Below, in pieces: positions 47,396 to 55,196 of a stretch of DNA of 64,000 bases; within the stretch, counting starts at the first letter, position 1; each line of letters opens with the position of its first letter. The DNA is from Micromonospora lupini str. Lupac 08 (GTDB taxonomy: Bacteria > Actinomycetota > Actinomycetes > Mycobacteriales > Micromonosporaceae), in NCBI RefSeq assembly GCF_000297395.2, contig NZ_HF570108.1, positions 695,685 to 759,684 of the forward strand, read 5' to 3'. The translations under genes and the position numbers were made by a program. A model generated the notes under the pieces. The model was not told where the DNA came from. It worked only from the letters and a program-made list of their open reading frames with translations, and ran no database searches.

Positions 47396-48604
47396 TCAAG
47401 TGGTGTCGGCGTCGCCGGGAAACGAGCTGCGGTCAGCTGACATGGTTCGGATCGTCATGGCTAGGACGAGGGCGGCCGCCGCGAGCACCGGCGGCAGCAT
47501 GAGCGGGGCCCAGTGTCCGGATTGCTCCACGAGCAGGCCGGCGAGTGACTGGCCAGCAGCTGTGCCGACGGGTCCGGCGGCGCAGACGATAGTCATGGTG
47601 GTCGCGACTCGCGTGGGTGCCAACTGTTCGGTCATGGCGTAGATAGTGATCATGTAAGGCGCGATGGCGATTCCCGCTATGAGGACGACCGCCGCAAGCG
47701 GCAGCCGCGTCCCGCCGGCGGGCAGCAGAATCATGGCGACGAGAAGCCCGAGAGCGAAGAGGCGATAGCGGGTCCGCAGGGCCACGCGGGATGGGATCCA
47801 GGCGTAGGCGATGCCAGCGATGGCACTGCCCGCGCCAAGTGCGGCGTATAGCATTCCGGCGGCAGAGGGGTTGTTTGCCGCAGTGGCGTATGCCGTCACT
47901 CCTACCTGGACGGCGCCGAAGATGGCGCCCATGATCGCCATGGCGGCACACATTGCTGCCAGCCCTGCCCGGGGCAGCGGCGCCGGCATGGACCGCGACG
48001 GCGCCCGCTCGGGAGCAGCCGTGTAGAGCAACGCCACCGGAGCCGCTGCTGCAAGGAGAAGCACGATGCAGGCCGTGAGTGGCGCACCTGCTGGGACGGG
48101 CGCCCATGCCGCGGCGAGGAGCCCGACAACGGCAGGCCCAGCGATGAAGCTCGCTTCGTCCGCAGCAGCCTCGTACGACAGCGCGGTGGTAATCAGAGTT
48201 GCCTTCTCCGGCCGCGACCGCGTCACGTGAGACCAGTGGACTCGGATCAGGGGACCTACCTGTGGTTGAGTCGCGCCGACGAGGACAGCAGCGGCGAAAA
48301 GTGTCGGACGGTCGGCGAAGGTGGCGGCGAGCAGACCCGCCAGGGCGACGGCGTTCGCAACCGCCAGGTAGACGCCAAGCTGACGGATGCTGGTGCGGTC
48401 GGCCAGCCGTCCGACGATGACACCTCCCGCGCCGATGGCGAGGCTCTGAGCTGCCGCGGCCGCGCCAGCGAAGGCGTAGCTGCCCGTGGCATGGTGCAAC
48501 AGAAGTAGCGTGCCCAGGGGTGTCATTGCATACGGCAACCGGGCCAGAAAACCGATGGGGAAGAAAGCGGGATGAGTTGCACGGGCAAGCTCCCGGTATG
48601 ACAT
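47396..48604 (-). CDS. MFS transporter
   Basis: A 402-residue, about 12-TM major facilitator (FPIGFLARLPYAMTPLGTLL; GVIVGRLADRTSIRQLG as motif A; LAAVVLIAGIAIAPYMITIY). The ATG at 48604 is chosen because AGGAGAA precedes it; the frame upstream looks non-coding. It resembles actinobacterial MFS proteins of unknown substrate. A role in exporting or importing products of the neighbouring glycosidases is possible but not shown. Confidence 0.85.
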   Translation of the reverse strand: MSYRELARATHPAFFPIGFLARLPYAMTPLGTLLLLHHATGSYAFAGAAAAAQSLAIGAGGVIVGRLADRTSIRQLGVYLAVANAVALAGLLAATFADRPTLFAAAVLVGATQPQVGPLIRVHWSHVTRSRPEKATLITTALSYEAAADEASFIAGPAVVGLLAAAWAPVPAGAPLTACIVLLLAAAAPVALLYTAAPERAPSRSMPAPLPRAGLAAMCAAMAIMGAIFGAVQVGVTAYATAANNPSAAGMLYAALGAGSAIAGIAYAWIPSRVALRTRYRLFALGLLVAMILLPAGGTRLPLAAVVLIAGIAIAPYMITIYAMTEQLAPTRVATTMTIVCAAGPVGTAAGQSLAGLLVEQSGHWAPLMLPPVLAAAALVLAMTIRTMSADRSSFPGDADTT

Positions 48605-49169
48605 GGCGTTCTCCTCGCATGACGAAGAGACGCGCCTACCCAGCCACCGGACGCGTGCAAATCCCGATTCTGCTCGCAGGCTAACGGCGTCGATGCCATC
48701 GATCAAGGCAGGGCCGCAGCGCTGAGGGTCGCCGGCCAACTCGACCAGCATCTCTCGCGCCGATCGTCGGGAGCCCGCCCGGCACGGGCGTCCTGCTCAC
48801 TGCCGAACTGCTGGTGCACGCCGCCGGTGGCCGCAAAACCTTCACCCGACCGGCACCGGTGATCCGCGGCAGCCTGAACCAGACCGCTCCCCGTCGGCGA
48901 GCCCGTAATCCCGCCGGCCACTCCACCGCGTCCGTCAAGATCAACTGGAGTCGCAGGGAGACTCGCCGTGTGGTCTCCAGCAGAGGTCACCCCGGGTCAA
49001 TCCGCGCCACTTCAGGTTAACGGGGGTCAACGATGATGGTCGCTGACCCGCCTGGTGTGGTCAGCGTGTGGTCGTCGGTCGGTGCGGATCGCCGGGTCAA
49101 CGCAGGTTCAACATGGGTCGCTCCCTGCCAACGCGGGTCGACCCGCAGGTCGTTACACTGACCACTCGC
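48605..49169. other. Intergenic between MFS gene and tRNA-Arg
   Basis: About 560 bases without a credible gene. A short plus-strand stretch (about 48780-48960; LTAELLVHAAGGRKTFT) may be the remnant of a lost gene. From 48990 to 49140 the string GGGTCAAC or near variants recurs several times. The tRNA promoter must lie near 49120-49165 (TACACT at 49155 is a possible -10). Confidence 0.45.
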
Positions 49170-49245
49170 GCCCTCGTAGCTCAGGGGATAGAGCATCGGT
49201 TTCCTAAACCGTGTGTCGCAGGTTCGAATCCTGCCGGGGGCACCA
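49170..49245 (+). tRNA. tRNA-Arg (anticodon CCT)
   Basis: A 76-base cloverleaf with encoded CCA. Acceptor GCCCTCG pairs with CGGGGGC with one T-G wobble. The D-arm is GCTC/GAGC, the anticodon loop TTCCTAA (anticodon CCT), and the T-arm GCAGG-TTCGAATC-CTGC. The anticodon stem has a T-T mismatch at its top pair (27-43), an oddity compared with the usual C-G. It would read AGG codons. The terminator hairpin is split by IS630. Confidence 0.95.
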
Positions 49246-49273
49246 ATGCGAGGCCCTGACCAGCGGAGAGCTA

Positions 49274-50469
49274 GTGCCTCGTCATGCAGCCTTGAACGGG
49301 TAATCCGGGTGGCGGATTTTTGAGTCGATCGCGAATCCGGTCTTGGGTCGGGCTCGCTGGTTGCGCCACCGGATGTAGCTGCCGATCGCGGTGTCTTGCT
49401 CGGCGTGGCTGCGGTGGTCGGTGCCGTTGAGGGCGAAGTAGCGCACGGCGGCGAACTCGGCTTCGATCCAGTTCAGCCAGGAGGCGTAGGTGGGTAGGAA
49501 GACCAGGTCGACGTGGTTGGTGGCGCACCAGGCGCGGACCTCGGGGTGTTTGTGCGGGGAGAAGTTGTCGCAGATCAGGTAGAGGTGCTCGCCGGGCCAG
49601 CGGGCGCGCAGGGTCTTGAGGAAGCTGAGGAACTCGCGCCAGCGTTTGCGGTCGCGGATGCGGTAGTGCAGCTTGCCGGTGCTCAGGTCGAGGGCGGCGA
49701 TCATGTGTCGCACACCTTGGTCGCGGGTGTAGGTGGCGCGTAGTCGCACAGGTTGTCCGACCGGGCGCCATGCCCGTCCCGGGCGGGGTTGCAGGTTCAG
49801 TGGGCCGAACTCGTCCACGCAGAGGACCCGGCCAGCCGGCGGCGGGTGGTCGTAGAGGTCCAGGATCCGGCGCATCTTCGTCGTGAAGTCGGGGTCGGTG
49901 CTGGCCTTCCACGTCTTGGTGGCCTGCCAGGACACGCCACGCTCGTGCAGGATCCGGCGAACGGTCTCGACGCTGATCGTGGTGACATAGCCGGCGGCGA
50001 TGAGGTACTCGCACAGCTTCGACAGGGACCAGCAGGAGAACGGCTGGCCGAGGAAGCGGGGGTCGCACCGGGCGATGACGCAGATCCAGTCACGAGTCTG
50101 CTCATCGATCCGTCTCGGTGCGCCCCCGCTCCATTTTGGGTCCAGCGCGTCGAACCCCCGATCGTTGAACGCGTGGATCACGTCGCGGACGTAGTCCTCG
50201 GTCACCTTCAGCAGGTGAGCGATGTCCGGTGCAGGTTGACCCTGGGCCGACATCAACACCACGATCGCCCGCCGAAGCTTCACCGGGTCCTTCGCCGTGC
50301 GGGTGATCTTCTGCAACCGCTGACCCTCGACCATCGACACCTGCCGGACGAACACCTCCGGGCGTCTGCCCACGACCATCACCTCCCACAGCCAACCGAT
50401 GGGAGACAGCCTGCCCGAAACGCCCTCAGAACCGGCGGATTACACGATCAACGTTCAAAGACGAGGCAC
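49274..50469. mobile_element. IS630-family insertion sequence (about 1.2 kb)
   Basis: The element is bounded by inverted GTGCCTCGTC (49274-49283) and GACGAGGCAC (50460-50469) and flanked by TA on both sides (49272-49273 and 50470-50471), the TA duplication expected for IS630/Tc1-type transposition. A displaced TTGAACG extends the terminal repeats. It encodes one intact transposase. Confidence 0.85.
49282..50382 (-). CDS. IS630-family transposase
   Basis: A 366-residue transposase. The N-terminal HTH (about 20-90; DIAHLLKVTEDYVRDVIHAF) is followed by a DDE catalytic domain with Asp in CVDEFGPLN, Asp in LICDNFSPHKHPEV and Glu in LNWIEAEFAAV. The reading frame is uninterrupted from end to end, so the element may be active. 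The ends match the inverted repeats closely: the stop is within 10 bases of the left end. Confidence 0.93.
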   Translation of the reverse strand: MMVVGRRPEVFVRQVSMVEGQRLQKITRTAKDPVKLRRAIVVLMSAQGQPAPDIAHLLKVTEDYVRDVIHAFNDRGFDALDPKWSGGAPRRIDEQTRDWICVIARCDPRFLGQPFSCWSLSKLCEYLIAAGYVTTISVETVRRILHERGVSWQATKTWKASTDPDFTTKMRRILDLYDHPPPAGRVLCVDEFGPLNLQPRPGRAWRPVGQPVRLRATYTRDQGVRHMIAALDLSTGKLHYRIRDRKRWREFLSFLKTLRARWPGEHLYLICDNFSPHKHPEVRAWCATNHVDLVFLPTYASWLNWIEAEFAAVRYFALNGTDHRSHAEQDTAIGSYIRWRNQRARPKTGFAIDSKIRHPDYPFKAA

Positions 50470-50659
50470 TAGCCAGGGCCTCGATTTCTATCTACGCATA
50501 CGTGAGTCGCCCCCGGAAACCCCCAATAACGCTTCTGGGCGATCCGATTGGCGTGGTGTGTCGGCAGCCGTCCCCGTGCGCCCTGTCCGGCGTGACGTGG
50601 GTCGCGGTCGGCGGCGGCGCGGGCGGCAGAGGAACCTCGCGAGTGCAGGCGAGCAGGGC

Positions 50660-50694
50660 GTCACCCCGAGGCGGTTGTCCCGCCTCGGGGTGAC
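50660..50694 (-). terminator. Terminator of choice-of-anchor A gene
   Basis: GTCACCCCGAGGCGG (50660-50674), loop TTGTC, and the complementary arm 50680-50694: a perfect 15-bp stem, 16 bases past the stop at 50710. Confidence 0.8.
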
Positions 50695-50709
50695 TTCTGT
50701 TCATCCGAA

Positions 50710-52062
50710 TCAACGCTGGGTGCGACGCCGTTTGGTTGCGAGCAACAGCAGGGTCAACCCGACGCCCGTCAGGACTGCGCCAGTGCCGGCCAGGGGCAGG
50801 CTTGCCGGACCGGTCACCGGCAGCGGGGGCTGCGTCGGCGTTGGTTGCGGCGGGAAGGTCGGTGTCGGTTGCGTCGGGCTGGGGGTAGGCGCCGTCGGGC
50901 TCACCGTCGGGCTCGGCGTTGGTGTCTGGGTCGGGGTGGTGGTTGGACTGCCTGTCGGCGTTACGGTCGGGCTCGGGGTGGGCTGCTGGCAGTTGAGGGT
51001 GGTCGAGAACGGGAAGTTGTGGATCTCTCCGCCGTCGTGGAGCAGCGTTCGACTGATCACGCTGCCCTCGATGTTGCTGTTGGTGAGGGCGTTCAGGTCG
51101 GCGTTAGGGGCGTAGATCGTGCCCTCGATGGTCGCGCTGGCGTCCGTCAGCGTGACCGACGTGGCGGTGGGGAAATTGAAGAGGATGAAGCGCGCCTGGG
51201 GGCCACCGATCCCGGAGAAGTTCGGGGCCTGCCAGACGAACTCGTCGGCCACGCCCGTGGTGTCCACGTTGACGAGCAGCGGCGTGTCGGCGGTGGGTTG
51301 GGTGGCGAAGGTGAAGGTCCCGATGTTGGCCAGGTCGGTCGCGCTTAGATTGAGCGTGTTGGTCACCCCTGGGGTCAACGTGACCACAGCGTTGCTGCCC
51401 GGTGGGATCGGGCGGGGCAACACGGCGCCCTCCGGCGTCCGGAGCACCACGTTCTGCAGGCAGGTGGCGAGGCTTCCGGCGGTCTGCCGGAAGCTGGCGA
51501 ACGCGGCGGCGAAGTCGATCGGCGAGGCCGGTCCGACGCTGGGCACGGGTTGCCGGGTGACCAACTCGACGCGTGGACTCGCGTCGTAGTCGTTGGTCGG
51601 CAGCACGCGAGTGTTCACCAGCGCCCCGTTGTTGTCCACGTTCCGGACGAAGGCTCCGGTCAGGTCGCCGACCTTCACGTATCCGTTCTGTAGCACCTGG
51701 AGGCGGGTACCCGGCACGCTGCCGGCAAAGTCGACCCGGCCGCCCACGACAAGAGCGGTCGGGTTGGTGTCACCCTGGACGATGAACGAGCCGGCAGTGT
51801 TTGTCGCTACCTGATAGTTGCTGAAGCTCAGGTTGCCGCCGATGGCGACGGTGCCCTCGTTCTCGCTGCCGAGCAGCCTGCCATTCCCCTGCGTCATCAC
51901 CAGGAAGCCCTGGGCAGGTGCAACCGGGTCGATCACTGCCCTCGGCTCGGCCGCGCCAGGCTGGGCCACCACCAACGTCAGGGCCAACAGTGCCGCGAGA
52001 CCCGCCAGCGGCGGCAGCGTCAACCGTGCTCGTTTGCTCAACAAAACCGACTTGGCCATCAT
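50710..52062 (-). CDS. Choice-of-anchor A surface protein with LPxTG-type sorting signal
   Basis: A 450-residue cell-surface protein. The signal peptide is about 1-40 (LAGLAALLALTLVVAQPGAA). Residues about 45-355 match the choice-of-anchor A family (GFLVMTQGNGRLLGSENEGT; VAIGGNLSFSNYQV; LTDASATIEGTIYAPNADLN). A Pro/Thr-rich spacer (TPSPTVSPTAPTPSPTQPTP) follows. The C-terminus has LPVTG, a hydrophobic stretch (AVLTGVGLTLLLLA) and KRRRTQR, a sortase signal. The family is named because members use different anchors; the function is unknown, with adhesion likely. No sortase gene is in the window. Confidence 0.87.
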   Translation of the reverse strand: MMAKSVLLSKRARLTLPPLAGLAALLALTLVVAQPGAAEPRAVIDPVAPAQGFLVMTQGNGRLLGSENEGTVAIGGNLSFSNYQVATNTAGSFIVQGDTNPTALVVGGRVDFAGSVPGTRLQVLQNGYVKVGDLTGAFVRNVDNNGALVNTRVLPTNDYDASPRVELVTRQPVPSVGPASPIDFAAAFASFRQTAGSLATCLQNVVLRTPEGAVLPRPIPPGSNAVVTLTPGVTNTLNLSATDLANIGTFTFATQPTADTPLLVNVDTTGVADEFVWQAPNFSGIGGPQARFILFNFPTATSVTLTDASATIEGTIYAPNADLNALTNSNIEGSVISRTLLHDGGEIHNFPFSTTLNCQQPTPSPTVTPTGSPTTTPTQTPTPSPTVSPTAPTPSPTQPTPTFPPQPTPTQPPLPVTGPASLPLAGTGAVLTGVGLTLLLLATKRRRTQR

Positions 52063-52300
52063 CTTCTACCAATCCCCCGAGAATTCACGAATCGATAAAC
52101 GATCGACTTCGGCCGCCGGTGCTATGGGCGCGGATAGATGCTCCGATCGGATGAATTTCCGAGAATGCCGACTCTGTGCCTGATAGATCCTGCTCGGTGT
52201 GCCCAGCCCTCATCCGGGGTCGTGCAGGACTCAGCGACAAGTCGTGAGATGCCGGCGATTGGGCCTCGCCGCGATGAACGGGTAACGATAGGAAAGACGT

Positions 52301-52687
52301 TCATACCCTTCGGGGAATTTCTGAGAAATTGTTCAGGAACTGCGTTCGACCGGTTGATCCCGAGCGGGGCTGCTGCGTCTCTCGTGGTGCTAGCCGACCC
52401 GTGCGCGGGCGGGTCTGGTGCGAGGCTCGGCGTACGGCTTCCGGCACGAGCGTTGGAGCCGGCGCCCTCCTCTCGACCACGATGCCGGCGCGCTGGACGT
52501 ACAGCTCCCGCTTGGCGGTGGCGTCGCCCCTCACGTCCAGGACGTAGCCCGTCAACCACATCCAGCCGCTGTACGGGTCGATCTCCCCGACCGACACGAG
52601 TCGGAGCCGCAGCGCCCGGTCCCCGGTGAACTGCGGCGAGCACGCCGGCCCGATCAGCAGCAGGTCGCCGGGGTTGAGCGCGTTCAC
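52301..52687 (-). CDS. Hypothetical protein, third gene of an overlapping cassette
   Basis: A 128-residue protein starting at GTG 52687, whose GTGA overlaps the stop of the preceding gene by four bases. The N-terminal ~85 residues (LNPGDLLLIGPACSPQFTGD; SVGEIDPYSGWMWLTGYVLD) look like a small beta-rich domain; the C-terminus is Arg-rich. I know no family. Translational coupling and the GntR gene nearby suggest a conserved micro-operon. Confidence 0.65.
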   Translation of the reverse strand: MNALNPGDLLLIGPACSPQFTGDRALRLRLVSVGEIDPYSGWMWLTGYVLDVRGDATAKRELYVQRAGIVVERRAPAPTLVPEAVRRASHQTRPRTGRLAPRETQQPRSGSTGRTQFLNNFSEIPRRV

Positions 52688-52902
52688 GGCAACCAGCCGA
52701 GGAAGCGGAGACGGAGCGCGTCCGGCGGAGCCCAGCTCATGTCCCGCTCGGCGGACACCAGAAGCGTGCCCAGGTAGACGGCCAGGGTGAACGACGAGTC
52801 GGCGTACTCGTCCAACAGCTCCTCGCGGCGGATCGCGCAGGGCCACGGTCGGTCGCACATCTCGCAGAGCCAGAGGGGTAGGACCGGCCCGTGCTGCGTC
52901 AT
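52684..52902 (-). CDS. Small CxxC-containing hypothetical protein
   Basis: A 72-residue protein (MTQHGPVLPLWLCEMCDRPW then PCAIRREELL). CEMC and a nearby PC could bind a metal. Similar small proteins are frequent in Micromonosporaceae near short GntR regulators, sometimes carrying unsupported names; no function is established. Its ATG overlaps the upstream stop (ATGA), and its stop overlaps the downstream GTG. Confidence 0.7.
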   Translation of the reverse strand: MTQHGPVLPLWLCEMCDRPWPCAIRREELLDEYADSSFTLAVYLGTLLVSAERDMSWAPPDALRLRFLGWLP

Positions 52903-53081
52903 CGGCCCTCACTCGGCCAGTGCCCGCGGTTGATCGGTATGGGGTGACGGAAGCGGCAGGGGAGCTCCGCACCGCAGCGGCAGACGTTCCGCCATCGAAT
53001 CCACGACCACACCGGCCGATGCCGGCGCGCGAGAGTCATCGCTACTGACAGCACGTAATCGTCGAACCGGACTCTTCGCAC
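52899..53081 (-). CDS. Small Cys/His-rich hypothetical protein
   Basis: A 60-residue protein from GTG 53081, with GGGAGG five bases upstream. Sequence features: RFDDYVLSVAMTLARRHRPV then CRCGAELPCRFRHP, a Cys cluster that may bind zinc. First gene of three that overlap by four bases each. Longer frames upstream lack a ribosome site. Confidence 0.65.
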   Translation of the reverse strand: MRRVRFDDYVLSVAMTLARRHRPVWSWIRWRNVCRCGAELPCRFRHPIPINRGHWPSEGR

Positions 53082-53128
53082 CTGGCCTCCCACAGCGGGT
53101 CCACTTCCTGCAACCCACCGTAGACCAA

Positions 53129-53171
53129 CCTGTACATACGGTATAGCCCGTCTAGGACGGGCAGCCTGTAC
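53129..53171. promoter_or_regulatory. Divergent promoter with inverted and direct repeats
   Basis: Between the small cassette and the GntR gene: GCCCGTC-TAG-GACGGGC (53146-53162) is a perfect 7-bp inverted repeat next to TATAGC, a likely -10, and CCTGTAC occurs at 53129 and 53165. It is a plausible autoregulatory site for the GntR protein. Confidence 0.45.
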
Positions 53172-53212
53172 CCGACGCACATCCTGTGCGACCCGTCCAT
53201 AAGCTGCCGATC

Positions 53213-53443
53213 ATGGTTGACGAGATGTCCCCGGTGCCGTTCTATGTCCAGCTCGCGGATGCCCTCGCCAAGCAGATCGAAAGCGGGAAGCTCAAGCCGC
53301 GTCAGCCCCTTCCGAGCGAGTCCACGCTCCAGCAGGAGTACGGCGTGGCTCGGGGGACCGTCCGCTCGGCGGTGCGCCTGCTGCGGGAGCGCGGGCTGGT
53401 CGTCACGTTCACCGGACGCGGGACCTTCGTCAGCGACAAGTAG
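53213..53443 (+). CDS. Short GntR-family transcription regulator
   Basis: A 76-residue protein consisting of only the GntR winged HTH (FYVQLADALAKQIESGKLKP; RQPLPSESTLQQEYGVARGT; VRSAVRLLRERGLVVTFTGR; GTFVSDK). It has no effector domain. The start is either ATG 53213 or an ATG 27 bases upstream; neither has a strong ribosome site. Divergent from the three-gene cassette it probably controls. Confidence 0.85.
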   Translation: MVDEMSPVPFYVQLADALAKQIESGKLKPRQPLPSESTLQQEYGVARGTVRSAVRLLRERGLVVTFTGRGTFVSDK

Positions 53444-53718
53444 GCGAGTGGACACCCCTGGCGGGTGCGCAGCTGACTTTGCGGGGAGTCCGAAGGCCGG
53501 CGGAAGGCTTGTCCGGTCAGAGTGGGTGCGGATGACGTACGTCCGTCTGTGAAACTGCGCTGAGCCCCGGGGGCGTCAAGGTTCGATTGACCGTGCGGGC
53601 CGGCGCTGGCCCGCCCCCCGAACGGGCGGGTCCGGCGGCAGCCGGGGTGGTTGAGGATGGCCGCTAGTCTCGCTGTGTCCGCGGGGTTGCCCGGGAGTCG
53701 GTTGGCGGAGGCATTGGT

Positions 53719-53994
53719 ATGGGCCGTGTTCTTCTCGGGCTCCTGGTGGGAGTGCTCCTGATCCTGATCGGAGCGGCCCTTGCGAGCGATTATCGCGGCA
53801 TCGCCACGAAGCACATTGAGCTATCGATGCAGACAGTTCGTTCGGTAAGTCCCTTCCGGTGGACCGATGACCGACTCGCTCGACGCCGCGCTCGCTTCAT
53901 TGCGTTCGACAGGCTTTTTGGCGTGTTGACGATGTTGGCGGGCGCGACGATGCTGGTTGGCGGAGCGCACCTGCTGCTCAGCGAGCACCAGTAG
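53719..53994 (+). CDS. Small two-TM membrane protein
   Basis: A 91-residue protein with TM segments at about 4-24 (VLLGLLVGVLLILIGAALA) and 66-86 (LFGVLTMLAGATMLVGGAHL), and a charged, Arg-rich middle (DDRLARRRARF). GGAGG lies 7 bases before the ATG. No family recognised; no operon partner. Confidence 0.65.
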   Translation: MGRVLLGLLVGVLLILIGAALASDYRGIATKHIELSMQTVRSVSPFRWTDDRLARRRARFIAFDRLFGVLTMLAGATMLVGGAHLLLSEHQ

Positions 53995-54043
53995 TTCGAC
54001 GCGGTGCTGGCGGGCGCGTGGTCTCTGAATGCCGCGGGCGCCG

Positions 54044-54997
54044 TCACTCTGGTGGTTGCCTGTCGATCGGCAGTCCGAAGAGGGGGAACAGGTCGGCCCG
54101 GTGGAACGCCAGCACCGCGGAGACGCCGGCCTTCGTCAGCGTCAGCACCTGCAACGTGTGCGCGTGGAAGGCGTCGTCCGGTCCGCGGGTGTAGCAGGCG
54201 AACGCGGGCTGCCCGTTCGCGGACGTCTCCACCATGATCCGCCGTCCCTCTCCCGGCAGCAGCTTCGCGGTCAGCAGACGCAGTACGTCCTTGCGGCCGT
54301 CGAACCAGGTGGGGATCGGCGGCATCTCCCACCGGGTGTCCTGGGTCAGTAAGCCCTCCAGCGCGACCAGATCGGTCTTCTCGAAGGCTGTGGCGTACTG
54401 GTCGAGCAGCGCACGGCGGGCGGGTTCGTCCGGTTCGCTGAACTGGTCCTCGGCCGGTGCGAGCCTGGCCAGCTCCGCCCGCGCCCGCTGGAGGGAACTG
54501 TTCACCGCTGCCGTCGTCGTCTCGAGCAGATCCGCCACCTCGGACGCCTGCCACGCGAGCACCTCCCGCAAAATCAGTACCGCGCGCTGCCGCGGTGGCA
54601 GGTGCTGCAACGCGGCAACCATCGCCAGCCGGAGGCTCTGCCGGGTCCCCACGACCAGAGCCGGATCGGCGTTCAGCACGAGATCCGGGAACGGCTCCAA
54701 CCAGGTCGCCTCCAGCGCCTGTGCCTCCAGGTGGTCGGGATCGGCGCCAGGAGCGCCCAACGCTGACGGCACCATTCGACGGCTGCTGTGCTGCAACGCG
54801 TTCAGGCAGACCCGGGTGGCGATCCGGTACAGCCAGGTCTTCACCGATGAGCGCTGCTCGAACTCGGCGAATCCCCGCCACGCACGTAGGTACGTCTCCT
54901 GTACCGCGTCCTCCGCGTCGTGCAGCGAACCGAGCATCCGGTAGCAGTGCGCGACCAGCTCACCCCGGTGCTGCGCGAACTCGTCCTCCAGGTCCAC
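54044..54997 (-). CDS. SigG-like ECF sigma factor with SnoaL C-terminal domain
   Basis: A 317-residue sigma factor. Sigma2 (about 5-75) includes ELVAHCYRMLGSLHDAEDAV and QETYLRAWRGFAEFE. Sigma4 (about 130-185) includes LQHLPPRQRAVLILREVLAW and NSSLQRARAELARL. Residues about 195-317 form a SnoaL/NTF2-like domain (YATAFEKTDLVALEGLLTQD; WFDGRKDVLRLL). It matches the SigG group of actinobacteria. GTG start at 54997 with GGAG 5 bases upstream. Divergent from a small monooxygenase-like gene, its probable target. Confidence 0.9.
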   Translation of the reverse strand: MDLEDEFAQHRGELVAHCYRMLGSLHDAEDAVQETYLRAWRGFAEFEQRSSVKTWLYRIATRVCLNALQHSSRRMVPSALGAPGADPDHLEAQALEATWLEPFPDLVLNADPALVVGTRQSLRLAMVAALQHLPPRQRAVLILREVLAWQASEVADLLETTTAAVNSSLQRARAELARLAPAEDQFSEPDEPARRALLDQYATAFEKTDLVALEGLLTQDTRWEMPPIPTWFDGRKDVLRLLTAKLLPGEGRRIMVETSANGQPAFACYTRGPDDAFHAHTLQVLTLTKAGVSAVLAFHRADLFPLFGLPIDRQPPE

Positions 54998-55196
54998 GGC
55001 ATCTCCTCGATCGGCTCCTGACGGGCAACCAGAGCCCCCGGACCGGGATCAGGCCGTACGACGCGATGCCGAGTCCGGAGAGTGCTCCCCGCAATGACAG
55101 CACGCCGCACATGGAGGGCCGGAGTGATCGTGGCGATGAGTTTCCGGTTTCCGAGCGGTCAGTACCAGTGACAGCGAAACCAGCAGGGAGGGCCCG

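Larger units (their letters stand above)
49249..50483 (+). terminator. tRNA-Arg terminator interrupted by IS630 insertion
   Basis: CGAGGCCCTG (49249-49258) and CAGGGCCTCG (50474-50483) are perfect 10-base complements flanking the IS. With the IS and one TA copy removed they become a hairpin with a 17-base loop, beginning 4 bases after the tRNA CCA and followed by ATTTCTATC. The element inserted inside the loop. Confidence 0.75.

Noticed and set aside
48681-48990. Small minus-strand genes upstream of the MFS gene
   Set aside because: Frames overlap one another, lack ribosome sites and look like decayed or non-coding sequence.
49068-49259. Open frame running through the tRNA-Arg (LVAQGIEHRFPKPCVAGSNP)
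   Set aside because: This peptide is the usual false frame of tRNA genes, and the tRNA cloverleaf explains the sequence.
49170-53443. Integrated element attached at tRNA-Arg
   Set aside because: No integrase, replication or transfer genes follow, and I found no second copy of the tRNA 3' end; the IS630 explains the disruption.
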